From positions 58,655-122,654 of the forward strand of contig JAGQGU010000001.1 in NCBI GenBank assembly GCA_020432165.1: a stretch of 64,000 bases of DNA, read 5' to 3'. The notes under the pieces are model-generated. The model was not told the origin of the DNA. It saw only the letters and a program-made list of their open reading frames with translations, and made no database searches. Positions within the stretch are counted from its first letter, which is position 1. Every line of letters starts with the position of its first letter. Position numbers and translations under genes: made by a program. This document shows positions 54,950 to 64,000 of this stretch, in pieces. This DNA comes from Thermomicrobiales bacterium (lineage in GTDB: Bacteria > Chloroflexota > Chloroflexia > Thermomicrobiales > UBA6265).

Positions 54950-55780
54950 TTGTCTCTCGATCAATACATCAATCTCTCCAAAAAGACCTTTGTCGATGGT
55001 ATGGCTTCATATGAGGGTCAGGTTCGTCTCTATCCCTTGGCCGATGTCAGTTCAGCATCGGTTGATGAGCTCGATGCCGAAATCGAGAAATCGCCGAACG
55101 ATGCCGAGCTCTATCTCAAGAAGGGCATTGCACTCAGCCGCGAATCGCTGCATCACCAGGAGGCTATCGACGTTTTCTCCAAGGGTCTGCTGCTTGATCC
55201 GTTCAATGCCATGCTCTATCGCTGGCGTGGTCACAAGCACCTGAATGTGCGCGAGTTCAATGCTGGTCGTTCCGATCTCGAGCTCTCTTCCCGTCTCGAT
55301 CCCTCGAACTGGGATACCTGGTACCACCTTGGGCTGGGCAACTACCTCTGTGGCGATTTCGAACGCGCGGAGAAGGCCTATCGCGAGTGCTGGAACATGA
55401 CCGATACCGATGACAAGCGCGTCGCTATCGCCGATTGGCTCTACATGACGCTGATGCGCCTCGGTCGTAAAGATGATGCCCTGGCCGTGCTGGACTTCGT
55501 CACCCCGGAGATCGACGCCGGACCGAATGAGGCCTATTTCGCCCGTCTGTTGATGTACAAGGGCATTGGTAGCCCGGACGATCTGCTCGAAGGCGCCGAC
55601 ATCGCCGATGTCAACTTTGTCACGCTCGGCTATGGCCTGGGCAACCACTTCTACTGCGCCGGTGATATTGATCGCGCGGTCGCGATTTGGTCGGATGTAC
55701 TGAAGGGCAGTTACTGGTCCGCATTCGGCTGCATTGCTTCTGAGGTTGAGTTGCGTCGTTTGGGACGCATGCCCGAGTAA
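54950..55780 (+). CDS. TPR-repeat cytoplasmic protein heading the transporter operon
   Basis: A 276-residue protein built of tetratricopeptide-like repeats: DAELYLKKGIALSRESLHHQEAIDVFSKGLLLDPFNAMLYRWRGHKHLNV, then LDPSNWDTWYHLGLGNYLCGDFERAEKAYREC, and a last copy near NHFYCAGDIDRAVAIWSDVL. No signal or catalytic residues, so a protein-interaction or regulatory role. TTG 54950 follows AAAAGGAG. It lies 50 bases ahead of the substrate-binding protein and is in the operon, which is unusual for a peptide transporter. Confidence 0.75.
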   Translation: MSLDQYINLSKKTFVDGMASYEGQVRLYPLADVSSASVDELDAEIEKSPNDAELYLKKGIALSRESLHHQEAIDVFSKGLLLDPFNAMLYRWRGHKHLNVREFNAGRSDLELSSRLDPSNWDTWYHLGLGNYLCGDFERAEKAYRECWNMTDTDDKRVAIADWLYMTLMRLGRKDDALAVLDFVTPEIDAGPNEAYFARLLMYKGIGSPDDLLEGADIADVNFVTLGYGLGNHFYCAGDIDRAVAIWSDVLKGSYWSAFGCIASEVELRRLGRMPE

Positions 55781-55830
55781 ACATTGAACTCTTCCGGAGC
55801 GTCTTCTCCGGATAAGAAGGAGTAGGGAAC

Positions 55831-57477
55831 ATGAATCGCACGTCTACAATGGATCGACGTTCTGTACTGAAGGCCGGTGCCGTTATCGGCGGTATGGCTG
55901 CCACCTTTGGCGATCCGCTGCATGCCCTTGGCTATACCGGCACCAGCCGCAAACTGGCCGCCCAGCAGGCTGGTGTGGCGAACCTCTTTATGAGCTCGTC
56001 GCCGGACACATTCCTGCCGCACTACAGCATTGGTGCCTATTCCCGTTTTATTGGCACCCTTATCTTCCCACGATTGATGCGTTACTCGGAGGAGGCCGAA
56101 GTCATTCCGTACCTCGCCGAATCCTATGAGTTGAGCGATGATGCGCTGACCTATACCTTCCACCTGACACCGGGTGCAGTCTGGAGCGATGGCACACCAC
56201 TCACCGCAAACGATGTTGCCTGGACCTACACGATGGCCTTCCACGGCGATTACACCGGTACCCGGCAGGTGGAAGCCCCGGTGAAGGGCGGTGACGTCTA
56301 TCGCAGTGGCGAAGCCGAGACGGTTGAAGGCATTGTGGTGGTGGATGACACCACTATTCAGTTCACCCTGGATACACCGACGTCCAGCTTCGTTGAGAAT
56401 GTGGCGCAGTTCTTCTGGATTCTGCCGGCACATGCTTTCGATGGCATCGAGATCATCGACATCGCCCAGTCGGAGATGGCCCGCACTCCTACCGTTACGG
56501 CCGGTCCGCTCACGTTTGTGAAGTATGAGACCGATCAGTACGTCGAGCTGGCTGCGAATCCGGATTTCATCCTGGGTGCTCCGCAGATTCAGTCCTTCAT
56601 TGTCAAGATTCTGCGCAACGATGTTGCGCTGGCGCAGTTCGAAACCGGCGAGTTGGACGCCACCACCAAGGTTGGTGTCATGCTCCCGCAGGACGTCGAG
56701 AAATTGGAGAGCCTGGGTCTCGAGGTGACACCTGTCCCCGGTAGTGCACTGCAGTCGATGGGTATCAACAATGCTCGCGAGTACTTCGCCGACAAGCGCG
56801 TGCGTCAGGCGCTGGCCCATGCCATCGATCGCCAGGCCATTATCGATGCGCTATTGATGGGATATGGTCAGATCCTGAATGCCAAGGTGCCGACCTTCAG
56901 CCCTTACTACAATCCGGAAACCGAAGGTTTGCTTCAGTACGATCCTGATCTGGCCAAGCAGCTTCTGGAAGAAGCGGGTTGGGACTTTGACCGTCAGATC
57001 TCGCTCTTCGTGCCGACCGGAAATGTCACACGCGAGCGTTCTGGTCCAATCATCCAGCAATATCTGCAGGCGGTCGGCATTAAGGTTGAGATCGAGACGA
57101 TGGAGTTCGCGACCCAGTCTGAGCGCGTCGATGCCGGTGAGGCCGATCTCTGGCTCGTGGGTTCGAGCTTCGTCACCTTCGATCCGGACCAAACTTCTTC
57201 GTTCCACTCGGAGTCTCTGCCACCATCTGGCTGGAACTCCTGGCATTGGAGTAATGCCGAAGCCGATCAGGCAATGGAAGATGGACTGGCTGCAACGACC
57301 TTCGAGGAGCGAAAGGAAGCAAATGATCGTCTGCAGATGATCATGGCGGACGATGTACCGGCCGTCTTCCTCTATCACCCGGAGGACATCCACGTCATCT
57401 CCAAGCGACTCGTCAACGCCAAACCAACCAGCGTTGGCATCGAGTGGAATATTCAGGAATGGCAGCTCTCCCAGTAG
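55831..57477 (+). CDS. ABC transporter substrate-binding protein, family 5 (second copy)
   Basis: A 548-residue extracellular solute-binding protein. Leader TMDRRSVLKAGAVIGGMAA is twin-arginine. Family 5 features: LAESYELSDDALTYTFHLTPGAVWSDGTPLTANDVAWTYTM, AGPLTFVKYE (in place of GTGPF), DKRVRQALAHAIDRQAI, and the late DVPAVFLYHPEDIHVISKRL. AAGGAG precedes ATG. A 28-base perfect palindrome lies directly after its stop, before dppB. Substrate is probably peptide but not provable here. Confidence 0.92.
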   Translation: MNRTSTMDRRSVLKAGAVIGGMAATFGDPLHALGYTGTSRKLAAQQAGVANLFMSSSPDTFLPHYSIGAYSRFIGTLIFPRLMRYSEEAEVIPYLAESYELSDDALTYTFHLTPGAVWSDGTPLTANDVAWTYTMAFHGDYTGTRQVEAPVKGGDVYRSGEAETVEGIVVVDDTTIQFTLDTPTSSFVENVAQFFWILPAHAFDGIEIIDIAQSEMARTPTVTAGPLTFVKYETDQYVELAANPDFILGAPQIQSFIVKILRNDVALAQFETGELDATTKVGVMLPQDVEKLESLGLEVTPVPGSALQSMGINNAREYFADKRVRQALAHAIDRQAIIDALLMGYGQILNAKVPTFSPYYNPETEGLLQYDPDLAKQLLEEAGWDFDRQISLFVPTGNVTRERSGPIIQQYLQAVGIKVEIETMEFATQSERVDAGEADLWLVGSSFVTFDPDQTSSFHSESLPPSGWNSWHWSNAEADQAMEDGLAATTFEERKEANDRLQMIMADDVPAVFLYHPEDIHVISKRLVNAKPTSVGIEWNIQEWQLSQ

Positions 57478-57484
57478 AGCGCCT

Positions 57485-57512
57485 GGAGCATGGCCGCATG
57501 CGGCCATGCTCC
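57485..57512. repeat. 28-bp perfect palindrome after the binding-protein gene
   Basis: GGAGCATGGCCGCA and its reverse complement with no spacer (57485-57498, 57499-57512), no T-run. In transporter operons such stem-loops often protect the binding-protein mRNA and lower permease expression. Confidence 0.7.
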
Positions 57513-57552
57513 TCCTTCCCGCACCAACGATCGATAGAGGCAACGAGCGTAT

Positions 57553-58500
57553 ATGGCGCGCTACATTTTACGAAGACTTTTGATAGCGATACCGACCCTG
57601 CTGGTGATCAGCATGGTTACCTTTGTGTTGATTGATTTGATGCCGGGTGATGCGGTCGATATGATGGTCGATCCGTCCGGGAGTGCACAGTCGATCGAGC
57701 GTCGTCGTGAGGCTATGGGCCTCAACGATCCGATCTATGTGCGCTATTTCTACTGGTTATCGGAAGTGGTGAAAGGCAATCTGGGTTACTCCGCAGTCAA
57801 CAACTGGCCAGTAGCAGATCAGGTGCTGGAGCGAGTTGTACCTACGCTTACATTGATGGGCACAGCACTTCTGGTGAGTCTGGCATTGGCCTTTCCCATC
57901 GGCGTTGTTTCCGCGGTCAAGAGCAACTCCCGTCTGGATAATGTCCTGACTGTTCTGACCTTCTCAGGTATCTCGTTACCGACATTTTTCGTTGGCCTGG
58001 CGGGTATCTATATCTTCGCGGTGCAACTTAAATGGGTGCCGACCTCAATGATGCAGACCCCGGGAGGTGATGGATCATTTCTGGATCGCTTGCATCACCT
58101 TGTTCTCCCGGTCGCAGTCCTGGCCATCCATCAGGTGGCTCTCTATATGCGGCTTATTCGGTCGTCGGTGATTGAGTCGATGAGGAAGGATTACGTTCGT
58201 ACTGCACGTGCCAAAGGTCTGAACGAACAGGCTGTGGTGCTCCGGCACGCGGTGCGTAACAGTCTTTTGCCGGTGGTGAGCGTGTTGGGGGTGCAGTTGC
58301 CGGCGCTCTTCAGTGGTGCGGTTGTCACCGAACAGATTTTTGCCTGGCCAGGTATTGGTCGTCTGCTGGTCAACTCGGTCTATGGACGCGACTATCCGGT
58401 GCTGATGGCGATCATCATGGTTACGGCTGTCCTGGTGGTTCTCAGCAATCTACTCACCGACATCCTTTATGCCGCCGTCGATCCCAGAATCCACTACTAG
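57553..58500 (+). CDS. dppB: Peptide ABC transporter permease, DppB type (second copy)
   Basis: Permease of 315 residues with N-terminal helix ARYILRRLLIAIPTLLVIS, external loop with RREAMGLNDPIYVRYFYWLSEV, and five more helices. EAA loop RTARAKGLNEQAVVLRHAVRN and C-terminal TEQIFAWPGIGRLLVNSVYGRDYP. Compared with the copy at 9993, the EAA loop is nearly the same. Symbol is by family. Confidence 0.92.
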   Translation: MARYILRRLLIAIPTLLVISMVTFVLIDLMPGDAVDMMVDPSGSAQSIERRREAMGLNDPIYVRYFYWLSEVVKGNLGYSAVNNWPVADQVLERVVPTLTLMGTALLVSLALAFPIGVVSAVKSNSRLDNVLTVLTFSGISLPTFFVGLAGIYIFAVQLKWVPTSMMQTPGGDGSFLDRLHHLVLPVAVLAIHQVALYMRLIRSSVIESMRKDYVRTARAKGLNEQAVVLRHAVRNSLLPVVSVLGVQLPALFSGAVVTEQIFAWPGIGRLLVNSVYGRDYPVLMAIIMVTAVLVVLSNLLTDILYAAVDPRIHY

Positions 58501-58508
58501 GAGTGACC

Positions 58509-59411
58509 ATGGCCGTGCTATCACCAGAGACACCGACCAACTCACTCCTCGCTGCCCACAAGCCGAAGCGCTCCTCGAGCCGCGTTTGGAAGGCGTTCAA
58601 GGGAAACAAGAAGGCGTGGTTCGGTGTCGTCACCTTATTGCTCATCATATTAGCTGCGATCTTCGCGCCCGTGCTCACATCCTACCCGCCGCAACTCATC
58701 GATATGATGTCGTTTCAGGTGGGACCAAACTCCGCGCATCCGCTGGGTACCGATTCTGTCGGTCGAGACGTCTGGTCTCGACTCCTGTATGGAGCTAGAG
58801 TCTCCCTTTTGGTGAGCCTGGTGGCGGTCACGATCAATATCGTGGTGGGTTCGCTGCTGGGTGCCGTTGCGGGGTACTTCGGAGGATCCGTTGATCAGAT
58901 CATCATGCGCATCAGCGATAGTATCCTGGCATTCCCGTTGCTGATTCTCGTGATTGTGGCTGTGGCTATATGGGGTTCCAGTCTGCTCAATCTGGTGATC
59001 GTGATTGGCCTCATGAGTTGGCCCTCTACCGCGCGTATCGTGCGTGGACAAGTCCTCTCGATTCGCAACGAGGATTACGTTGCGGCCGCGACAACCATTG
59101 GTGCACCCCGCAGTCGCATCATCCGTGCGCATATTTTGCCGAACACCCTGGCGCCGATCATCGTGATTGCAACCTTCGATGCTGCCTCCATCGTCTTGCT
59201 GGAAGGCTCGCTCTCGTTTCTCGGTCTGGGCGTGCAACCTCCGAATCCCAGCTGGGGCAATATGCTCAGCGATGCCCAATCGCTGGTGATTCTCGAATCG
59301 ATGCCGTGGCTTTGGCTCCCTCCCGGATTGGCGATAGCTCTTACCGTCCTCTCGTTGAATTTCCTGGGCGATGCCCTCAGAGAGGCATTTGATCCCACGT
59401 CACATCGCTAG
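58509..59411 (+). CDS. dppC: Peptide ABC transporter permease, DppC type (second copy)
   Basis: A 300-residue permease: basic N-terminal cytoplasmic part, first helix (WFGVVTLLLIILAAIFAPVL), HPLGTDSVGRDVWSRLLYGARVSLLVSL and EAA loop AAATTIGAPRSRIIRAHILPN, then SLSFLGLGVQPPNPSWG. ATG 58509 follows AGGAG; GTG 58503 overlaps that site and is less likely. Ends the channel genes; no ATPases follow. Confidence 0.92.
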   Translation: MAVLSPETPTNSLLAAHKPKRSSSRVWKAFKGNKKAWFGVVTLLLIILAAIFAPVLTSYPPQLIDMMSFQVGPNSAHPLGTDSVGRDVWSRLLYGARVSLLVSLVAVTINIVVGSLLGAVAGYFGGSVDQIIMRISDSILAFPLLILVIVAVAIWGSSLLNLVIVIGLMSWPSTARIVRGQVLSIRNEDYVAAATTIGAPRSRIIRAHILPNTLAPIIVIATFDAASIVLLEGSLSFLGLGVQPPNPSWGNMLSDAQSLVILESMPWLWLPPGLAIALTVLSLNFLGDALREAFDPTSHR

Positions 59412-59474
59412 AAAGGGGCGCGTTCAAGAATTTTCGTTCTATATGCTGTTTGGTTTTTATCCACGGAGTAAACA

Positions 59475-59846
59475 ATGTCGAACAAAGTCGTTTTCACAGG
59501 TAAACCGGGCGCTGTTCTTTCCAAGGCCGTCAAGGCTGGTGGTTTTCTCTTCCTCACTGGTCATGTGGCTGGCCCCAAGGACCAGATTGATGCCACCAGC
59601 ATCGATAGCCAAACCAGGGGTACGCTGGAGAGCATCTCGCGCACACTCAAGGAGTGTGGCGCCAGCATGGAGGATGTCGTGCGTGTCACGGTCTACCTCA
59701 CTGACATGAATAACAAGCCCGGTATGGATGCCGCGTATCGTGAGTTCTTCCCGATCGATCCACCCGCTCGTTCCACCATCGGTGTGAAGGAACTTGGTGG
59801 TGATGAGTATTTGATCGAGGTCGATGTCATCGCTATCGCTGAATAG
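59475..59846 (+). CDS. RidA family imine/enamine deaminase
   Basis: A 123-residue Rid protein with the canonical active-site Arg in ARSTIGVKELGG near residue 100 and VTVYLTDMNN. RidA hydrolyses 2-aminoacrylate and related imines released by PLP enzymes. It follows dppC by 63 bases on the same strand, so it may belong to the second transporter operon. A second, more divergent Rid protein is at 47167. ATG 59475 has GGAG upstream. Confidence 0.9.
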   Translation: MSNKVVFTGKPGAVLSKAVKAGGFLFLTGHVAGPKDQIDATSIDSQTRGTLESISRTLKECGASMEDVVRVTVYLTDMNNKPGMDAAYREFFPIDPPARSTIGVKELGGDEYLIEVDVIAIAE

Positions 59847-59857
59847 TTAATCCTTTA

Positions 59858-59887
59858 GGGTGGATCTGGCTCAGCCAGCATCCACCC
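59858..59887. terminator. Hairpin after RidA gene
   Basis: GGGTGGAT / ATCCACCC closes an inner CTGGC/GCCAG stem with loop TCA and one bulged C. No T-run; it lies 12 bases past the stop and before the groESL promoter, so it probably ends the transporter transcript. Confidence 0.5.
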
Positions 59888-59937
59888 GCATCCTCCGTCT
59901 TGTCCTTAACTTCCCTTCACAACACGATAATTCCGTA

Positions 59938-59965
59938 TTAGCACTCTACCCTTGCGGAGTGCTAA
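59938..59965. promoter_or_regulatory. CIRCE element (HrcA operator) with 10-base spacer
   Basis: TTAGCACTC (59938-59946) and GAGTGCTAA (59957-59965) are exact CIRCE arms, but the spacer is 10 bases rather than the usual 9. It overlaps the -35 region of the groESL promoter, so HrcA repression is expected. hrcA is not in the window. Confidence 0.92.
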
Positions 59966-59980
59966 TTGCCGTGCTATGAT
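59952..59980 (+). promoter_or_regulatory. groESL promoter
   Basis: -10 TATGAT at 59975-59980, 17 bases downstream of TTGCGG (59952-59957), which lies within the CIRCE element. The leader to groES is about 90 bases. Confidence 0.6.
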
Positions 59981-60072
59981 TTTTGGCGTAGAGATCAGCA
60001 TGTTACGTGTGCTGATTCGATGTGTGTAGTTTTACTTGGCACGGATCGTGTCAATGTATTGGAGGAAACGCA

Positions 60073-60369
60073 ATGTCTGAGTTGAACCTCAAGCCGTTGG
60101 GTGATCGCCTGGTCATCAAGCCAGCTGGTCGCGAAGAGATGACCGCCAGCGGTATTGTCCTGCCGGACACCGCCAAGGAGAAGCCGCAGCGCGGCACTAT
60201 CGTGGCTGCCGGTGAAGGCCGTCGCGATGACGATGGCAATCGCATCCCGCTGGATGTCAAGGTGGGTGACGAAGTCCTCTTCGCCAAGTACGCCGGCACC
60301 GAGTTCAAGCTGGACGATCAGGATCTCCTCATCCTCGCCGAGAAGGATGTTCTCGCCGTTATCGGCTAG
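60073..60369 (+). CDS. groES: GroES co-chaperonin
   Basis: Heptameric lid of the GroEL folding chamber, 98 residues. [39 protein letters not shown] with the mobile loop, and [21 protein letters not shown] plus the C-terminal strand. ATTGGAGGAAACGCA precedes ATG 60073. groEL follows by 54 bases. Confidence 0.97.
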   Translation: MSELNLKPLGDRLVIKPAGREEMTASGIVLPDTAKEKPQRGTIVAAGEGRRDDDGNRIPLDVKVGDEVLFAKYAGTEFKLDDQDLLILAEKDVLAVIG

Positions 60370-60417
60370 TCATCGGCTGCAAAGTGGGCATGGATGCCCG
60401 TCATTCCAATGGAGTAA

Positions 60418-62052
<1,635 letters not shown>

Positions 62053-62100
62053 TCCTCCACAGCAACATCGAAGCTTTCGCTTTCGGCGGGAGTTTCCCGA

Positions 62101-62131
62101 ACACCCCAGGCTCACCGGCCTGGGGTGTTTT
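62101..62131 (+). terminator. groESL terminator
   Basis: 11-bp perfect stem ACACCCCAGGC / GCCTGGGGTGT with a 6-base loop, then TTT. 48 bases after the groEL stop. Confidence 0.8.
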
Positions 62132-62222
62132 GGTATATCTGGAACCGGATATCTGACATCGGCGTTACTATTGCAACGAAACACACGCCTTGAATATCGG
62201 TCAAGCAAAAGGAGAGATTGCC

Positions 62223-63398
62223 GTGAACACAACCAGCCGTCGCGTAATCGTGCGCGGAATGAGCGCCGCCGCTGCTGCCAGCATCCTGGCCTCCACCAGC
62301 AAGGTCTTTGCCGCCCAGGCCAATGACCGCGAGTACGTATCCGAGCTCACCAACTCCGTCGTCGAACTCACCAACGATGACTTTACGTTTGCTGAAGACT
62401 CGTTTGATGTACGTTCCTTCGATGAGTACACGCAAGAGTACCTGTCGATCAGCACCGGTCGATCCACCGTCGAGATTATGTTCGTTCAGAACGGGAATGA
62501 GCCCGCTGATTTTGTCGATGTGATCCGCCAGCGCTATCAGGAGAATTACGATACGTTTGAGGATGGCGATAGCGACGAGGTGGATGGCAGTATCTGGTTC
62601 ACTGCGGCAACCCTCTTCAACGACCAGCAGATCAACATCTATGGTGAGTACCAAACCGGCGCCTACGATAGTGCCGATCTGTTGGTGCTGGTGAACGCCT
62701 GGAGCGACGAGATTGTCGATGAGATAGAAGCCGCGCAGAATGGTATTTTGGTTGGCGATGCGCCGCCGTTGCTTATGCTCGCTGGAGACGATCCTGCTGA
62801 TTTGGTCTTCCCGGTCCTCGGTTCTACTTCGACGACTTCCACGGGGACCCGGAGCACGCGATCGAGCCGCACGTCGTCTACAGACGACGACGACAACACC
62901 TCCGAAACGCGTAACTCCACCAGAGGTAACGACGATACCAAGACAACATCGACCGATGCCGATTCGACGGATTATCGCGAGGCAGTAACCGCGCATCGAG
63001 AAGAGTTCCTCGATTCCTTCGCAGTCTTCGCGACTTCGCTCGCAGCCATGACCGCAGAAGACGCCACCGACGCCGATCTCACCGATGCCGTCACCACCAT
63101 CGATGGGTTGGCTGCTGACTGGATCACCTATCCGGATACCTATGCCGAACTCACAGCACCATCATCCGAGCGGACGCTGAAGAAGCTCTACAAGACCTGG
63201 TGCGATGAGATCGCTACGCTTGGCGAGAGTTGGAACAATGCTCGCAACAGCACCGCCTCCGTCGAGGTCATGTTCAACCAGATTGATGTGGTTGATCAGG
63301 CCGACAAGGCACTGGCAGCGGAACTCGGCATGGCCCGTGGTGACTTCCGTCGATCCCGACAGTTGGCGTCACGGAGTCGCCAGATACGCTTGATCTAG
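62223..63398 (+). CDS. Secreted protein: SELTG-type domain plus one helical domain
   Basis: A 391-residue exported protein. Leader TTSRRVIVRGMSAAAAASIL is twin-arginine type, cut near FAAQ. Domain about 38-185 begins YVSELTNSVVELTNDDFTF and ends AQNGILVGDAPP. A Ser/Thr/Arg/Asp linker (about 205-250) contains GTRSTRS, as in the 49091 protein. The last part (about 255-375) matches the helical repeat of 49091 (AVTAHREEFLDSFAVFATSL ... WITYPDTYAELTAP ... LYKTWCDEIATLGESW). GTG 62223 has AAGGAGAG upstream. Function unknown. Confidence 0.68.
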   Translation: MNTTSRRVIVRGMSAAAAASILASTSKVFAAQANDREYVSELTNSVVELTNDDFTFAEDSFDVRSFDEYTQEYLSISTGRSTVEIMFVQNGNEPADFVDVIRQRYQENYDTFEDGDSDEVDGSIWFTAATLFNDQQINIYGEYQTGAYDSADLLVLVNAWSDEIVDEIEAAQNGILVGDAPPLLMLAGDDPADLVFPVLGSTSTTSTGTRSTRSSRTSSTDDDDNTSETRNSTRGNDDTKTTSTDADSTDYREAVTAHREEFLDSFAVFATSLAAMTAEDATDADLTDAVTTIDGLAADWITYPDTYAELTAPSSERTLKKLYKTWCDEIATLGESWNNARNSTASVEVMFNQIDVVDQADKALAAELGMARGDFRRSRQLASRSRQIRLI

Positions 63399-63410
63399 GT
63401 TGTCTGCTAT

Positions 63411-63435
63411 GGCCCGAGACGCACTGTCTCGGGCC
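63411..63435 (+). terminator. Terminator after secreted-protein gene
   Basis: Perfect 10-bp stem GGCCCGAGAC / GTCTCGGGCC, loop GCACT, followed by GTAATATTT. Confidence 0.65.
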
Positions 63436-63524
63436 GTAATATTTCCGGCGTGGGGAACTGCATCCCCTGGCCCATCGTTACCTGAACAATGCCAATACGG
63501 GCGGAAGAGAAACGCGAGGAACTG

Positions 63525-64000
63525 ATGAACCGTTTCTGGAAATCTACAACCATCGCAGTCGCAACCACATTGTTGGTTGCCATGCCGTGGCTCTCAGCTT
63601 CGGCACAACCAGCAGCGAGTGATACCGTTTTTGTTTCGGAACTCACCGGCGAGGAAGTTAACCTCGGTAATAGTGGCGCCTTCGAGTTTATGCCAGATGT
63701 ATATAGCGTCACGGAAAGCGGAGACTATGCAGAGGAATACATCTGGTACACCGGAGGCTACTCCAACTTCGAGGTGATCCTGGTGCAGGGGCCAACCGAT
63801 GCCACGGAGTATATGGATATCACCGATAGCAATATGGGAACGTTCTATGACGCGTGGGACGTGATCGATAGCCAGGATGATGGCGATACCTCGTGGTTCC
63901 TCGGTGAAGCCAACTACCAGGGTACTGATCTGCTTGTGTACTTTGAGTATCAGACCGATGTCTTCGGCGATGTCGACCTTGCCTATATGCAGTTCGCAGA
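63525..64000 (+). CDS. Secreted SELTG-type protein, 3' truncated by window edge
   Basis: Open to the window end (158 codons seen). Signal peptide about 1-28: FWKSTTIAVATTLLVAMPWL, cut near ASAQ. The domain opens FVSELTGEEVNLGNSGAFEF and holds ANYQGTDLLVYFEYQTDVFG followed by DVDLAYMQF, parallel to YVQVTQDVVGNVDFFESF of the 52460 protein. ATG 63525 follows GCGAGGA. Role unknown; fifth member of this family in the window. Confidence 0.65.
   Translation, partial: MNRFWKSTTIAVATTLLVAMPWLSASAQPAASDTVFVSELTGEEVNLGNSGAFEFMPDVYSVTESGDYAEEYIWYTGGYSNFEVILVQGPTDATEYMDITDSNMGTFYDAWDVIDSQDDGDTSWFLGEANYQGTDLLVYFEYQTDVFGDVDLAYMQFA

Overview
The window is a gene-dense bacterial chromosome segment with mixed strands, short gaps, many 4-nt ATGA/GTGA overlaps and frequent GTG/TTG starts. 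Gene content points to a Chloroflexota bacterium, probably Thermomicrobia-like: a DUF3090 protein, a holin-like/phosphodiesterase fusion, UTRA-type GntR regulators beside peptide transporters, a CIRCE-controlled groESL and many Tat-type twin-arginine leaders. This placement is inference from gene families; no rRNA or marker tree is available in the window.

Layout. 1-7.3 kb: truncated M20 peptidase, MscS channel, membrane phosphodiesterase, YciI protein, tRNA-Lys(CUU) with its terminator, TIGR01777 epimerase, secreted DUF3500 protein. 7.4-14.5 kb: a peptide uptake and hydrolysis operon on the minus strand (M19 dipeptidase, M28 peptidase, DppB, DppC, substrate-binding protein) with a divergent GntR/UTRA regulator and a clear operator. 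14.6-19.4 kb: gatC-gatA and the murein-recycling trio murQ, BadF-type sugar kinase and nagA. 19.5-34 kb: beta-propeller-like lipoprotein, dnaX, rsmI, rodA/ftsW, NfeD-like plus flotillin pair, DUF3090, MFS exporter, beta-lactamase-fold protein, GAP/Sap protein, and two overlapping MutS-like ATPases. 34.4-45 kb: an iron-type binding protein behind a long palindrome, then one branched-chain amino acid operon, ilvB-ilvN-ilvC-leuA-methyltransferase-leuC-leuD-leuB. Upstream of it are a promoter, a 32-codon Val/Leu/Ile-rich leader peptide and an intrinsic terminator, which together form an attenuator. 45-48.8 kb: FMN reductase; aminotransferase, RidA, GreA and a degenerate 2H-phosphoesterase-like protein. 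49-53.8 kb: an operon of three large secreted proteins. 53.9-59.8 kb: a second GntR/UTRA regulator divergent from TPR protein, substrate-binding protein, DppB, DppC and RidA. 60-62 kb: CIRCE-groES-groEL. 62.2-64 kb: two more secreted proteins of the same family as those at 49-53.8 kb, the last running off the end.

Most distinctive points: (1) five secreted proteins in the last 15 kb share an unrecognised extracellular domain of about 150 residues (SELTG-like start, I-x-[VIF]-[DN]-G end), and two of them also share a helical domain and a GTRSTR linker; (2) a complete leader-peptide attenuator ahead of ilv-leu; (3) a perfect 17-bp inverted duplication inside the signal-peptide codons of one secreted protein; (4) two parallel GntR-peptide transporter modules, neither with ATPase genes, sharing the half-site GTCTATAT; (5) tandem MutS-like ATPases with Asn in place of the usual Walker B Asp.
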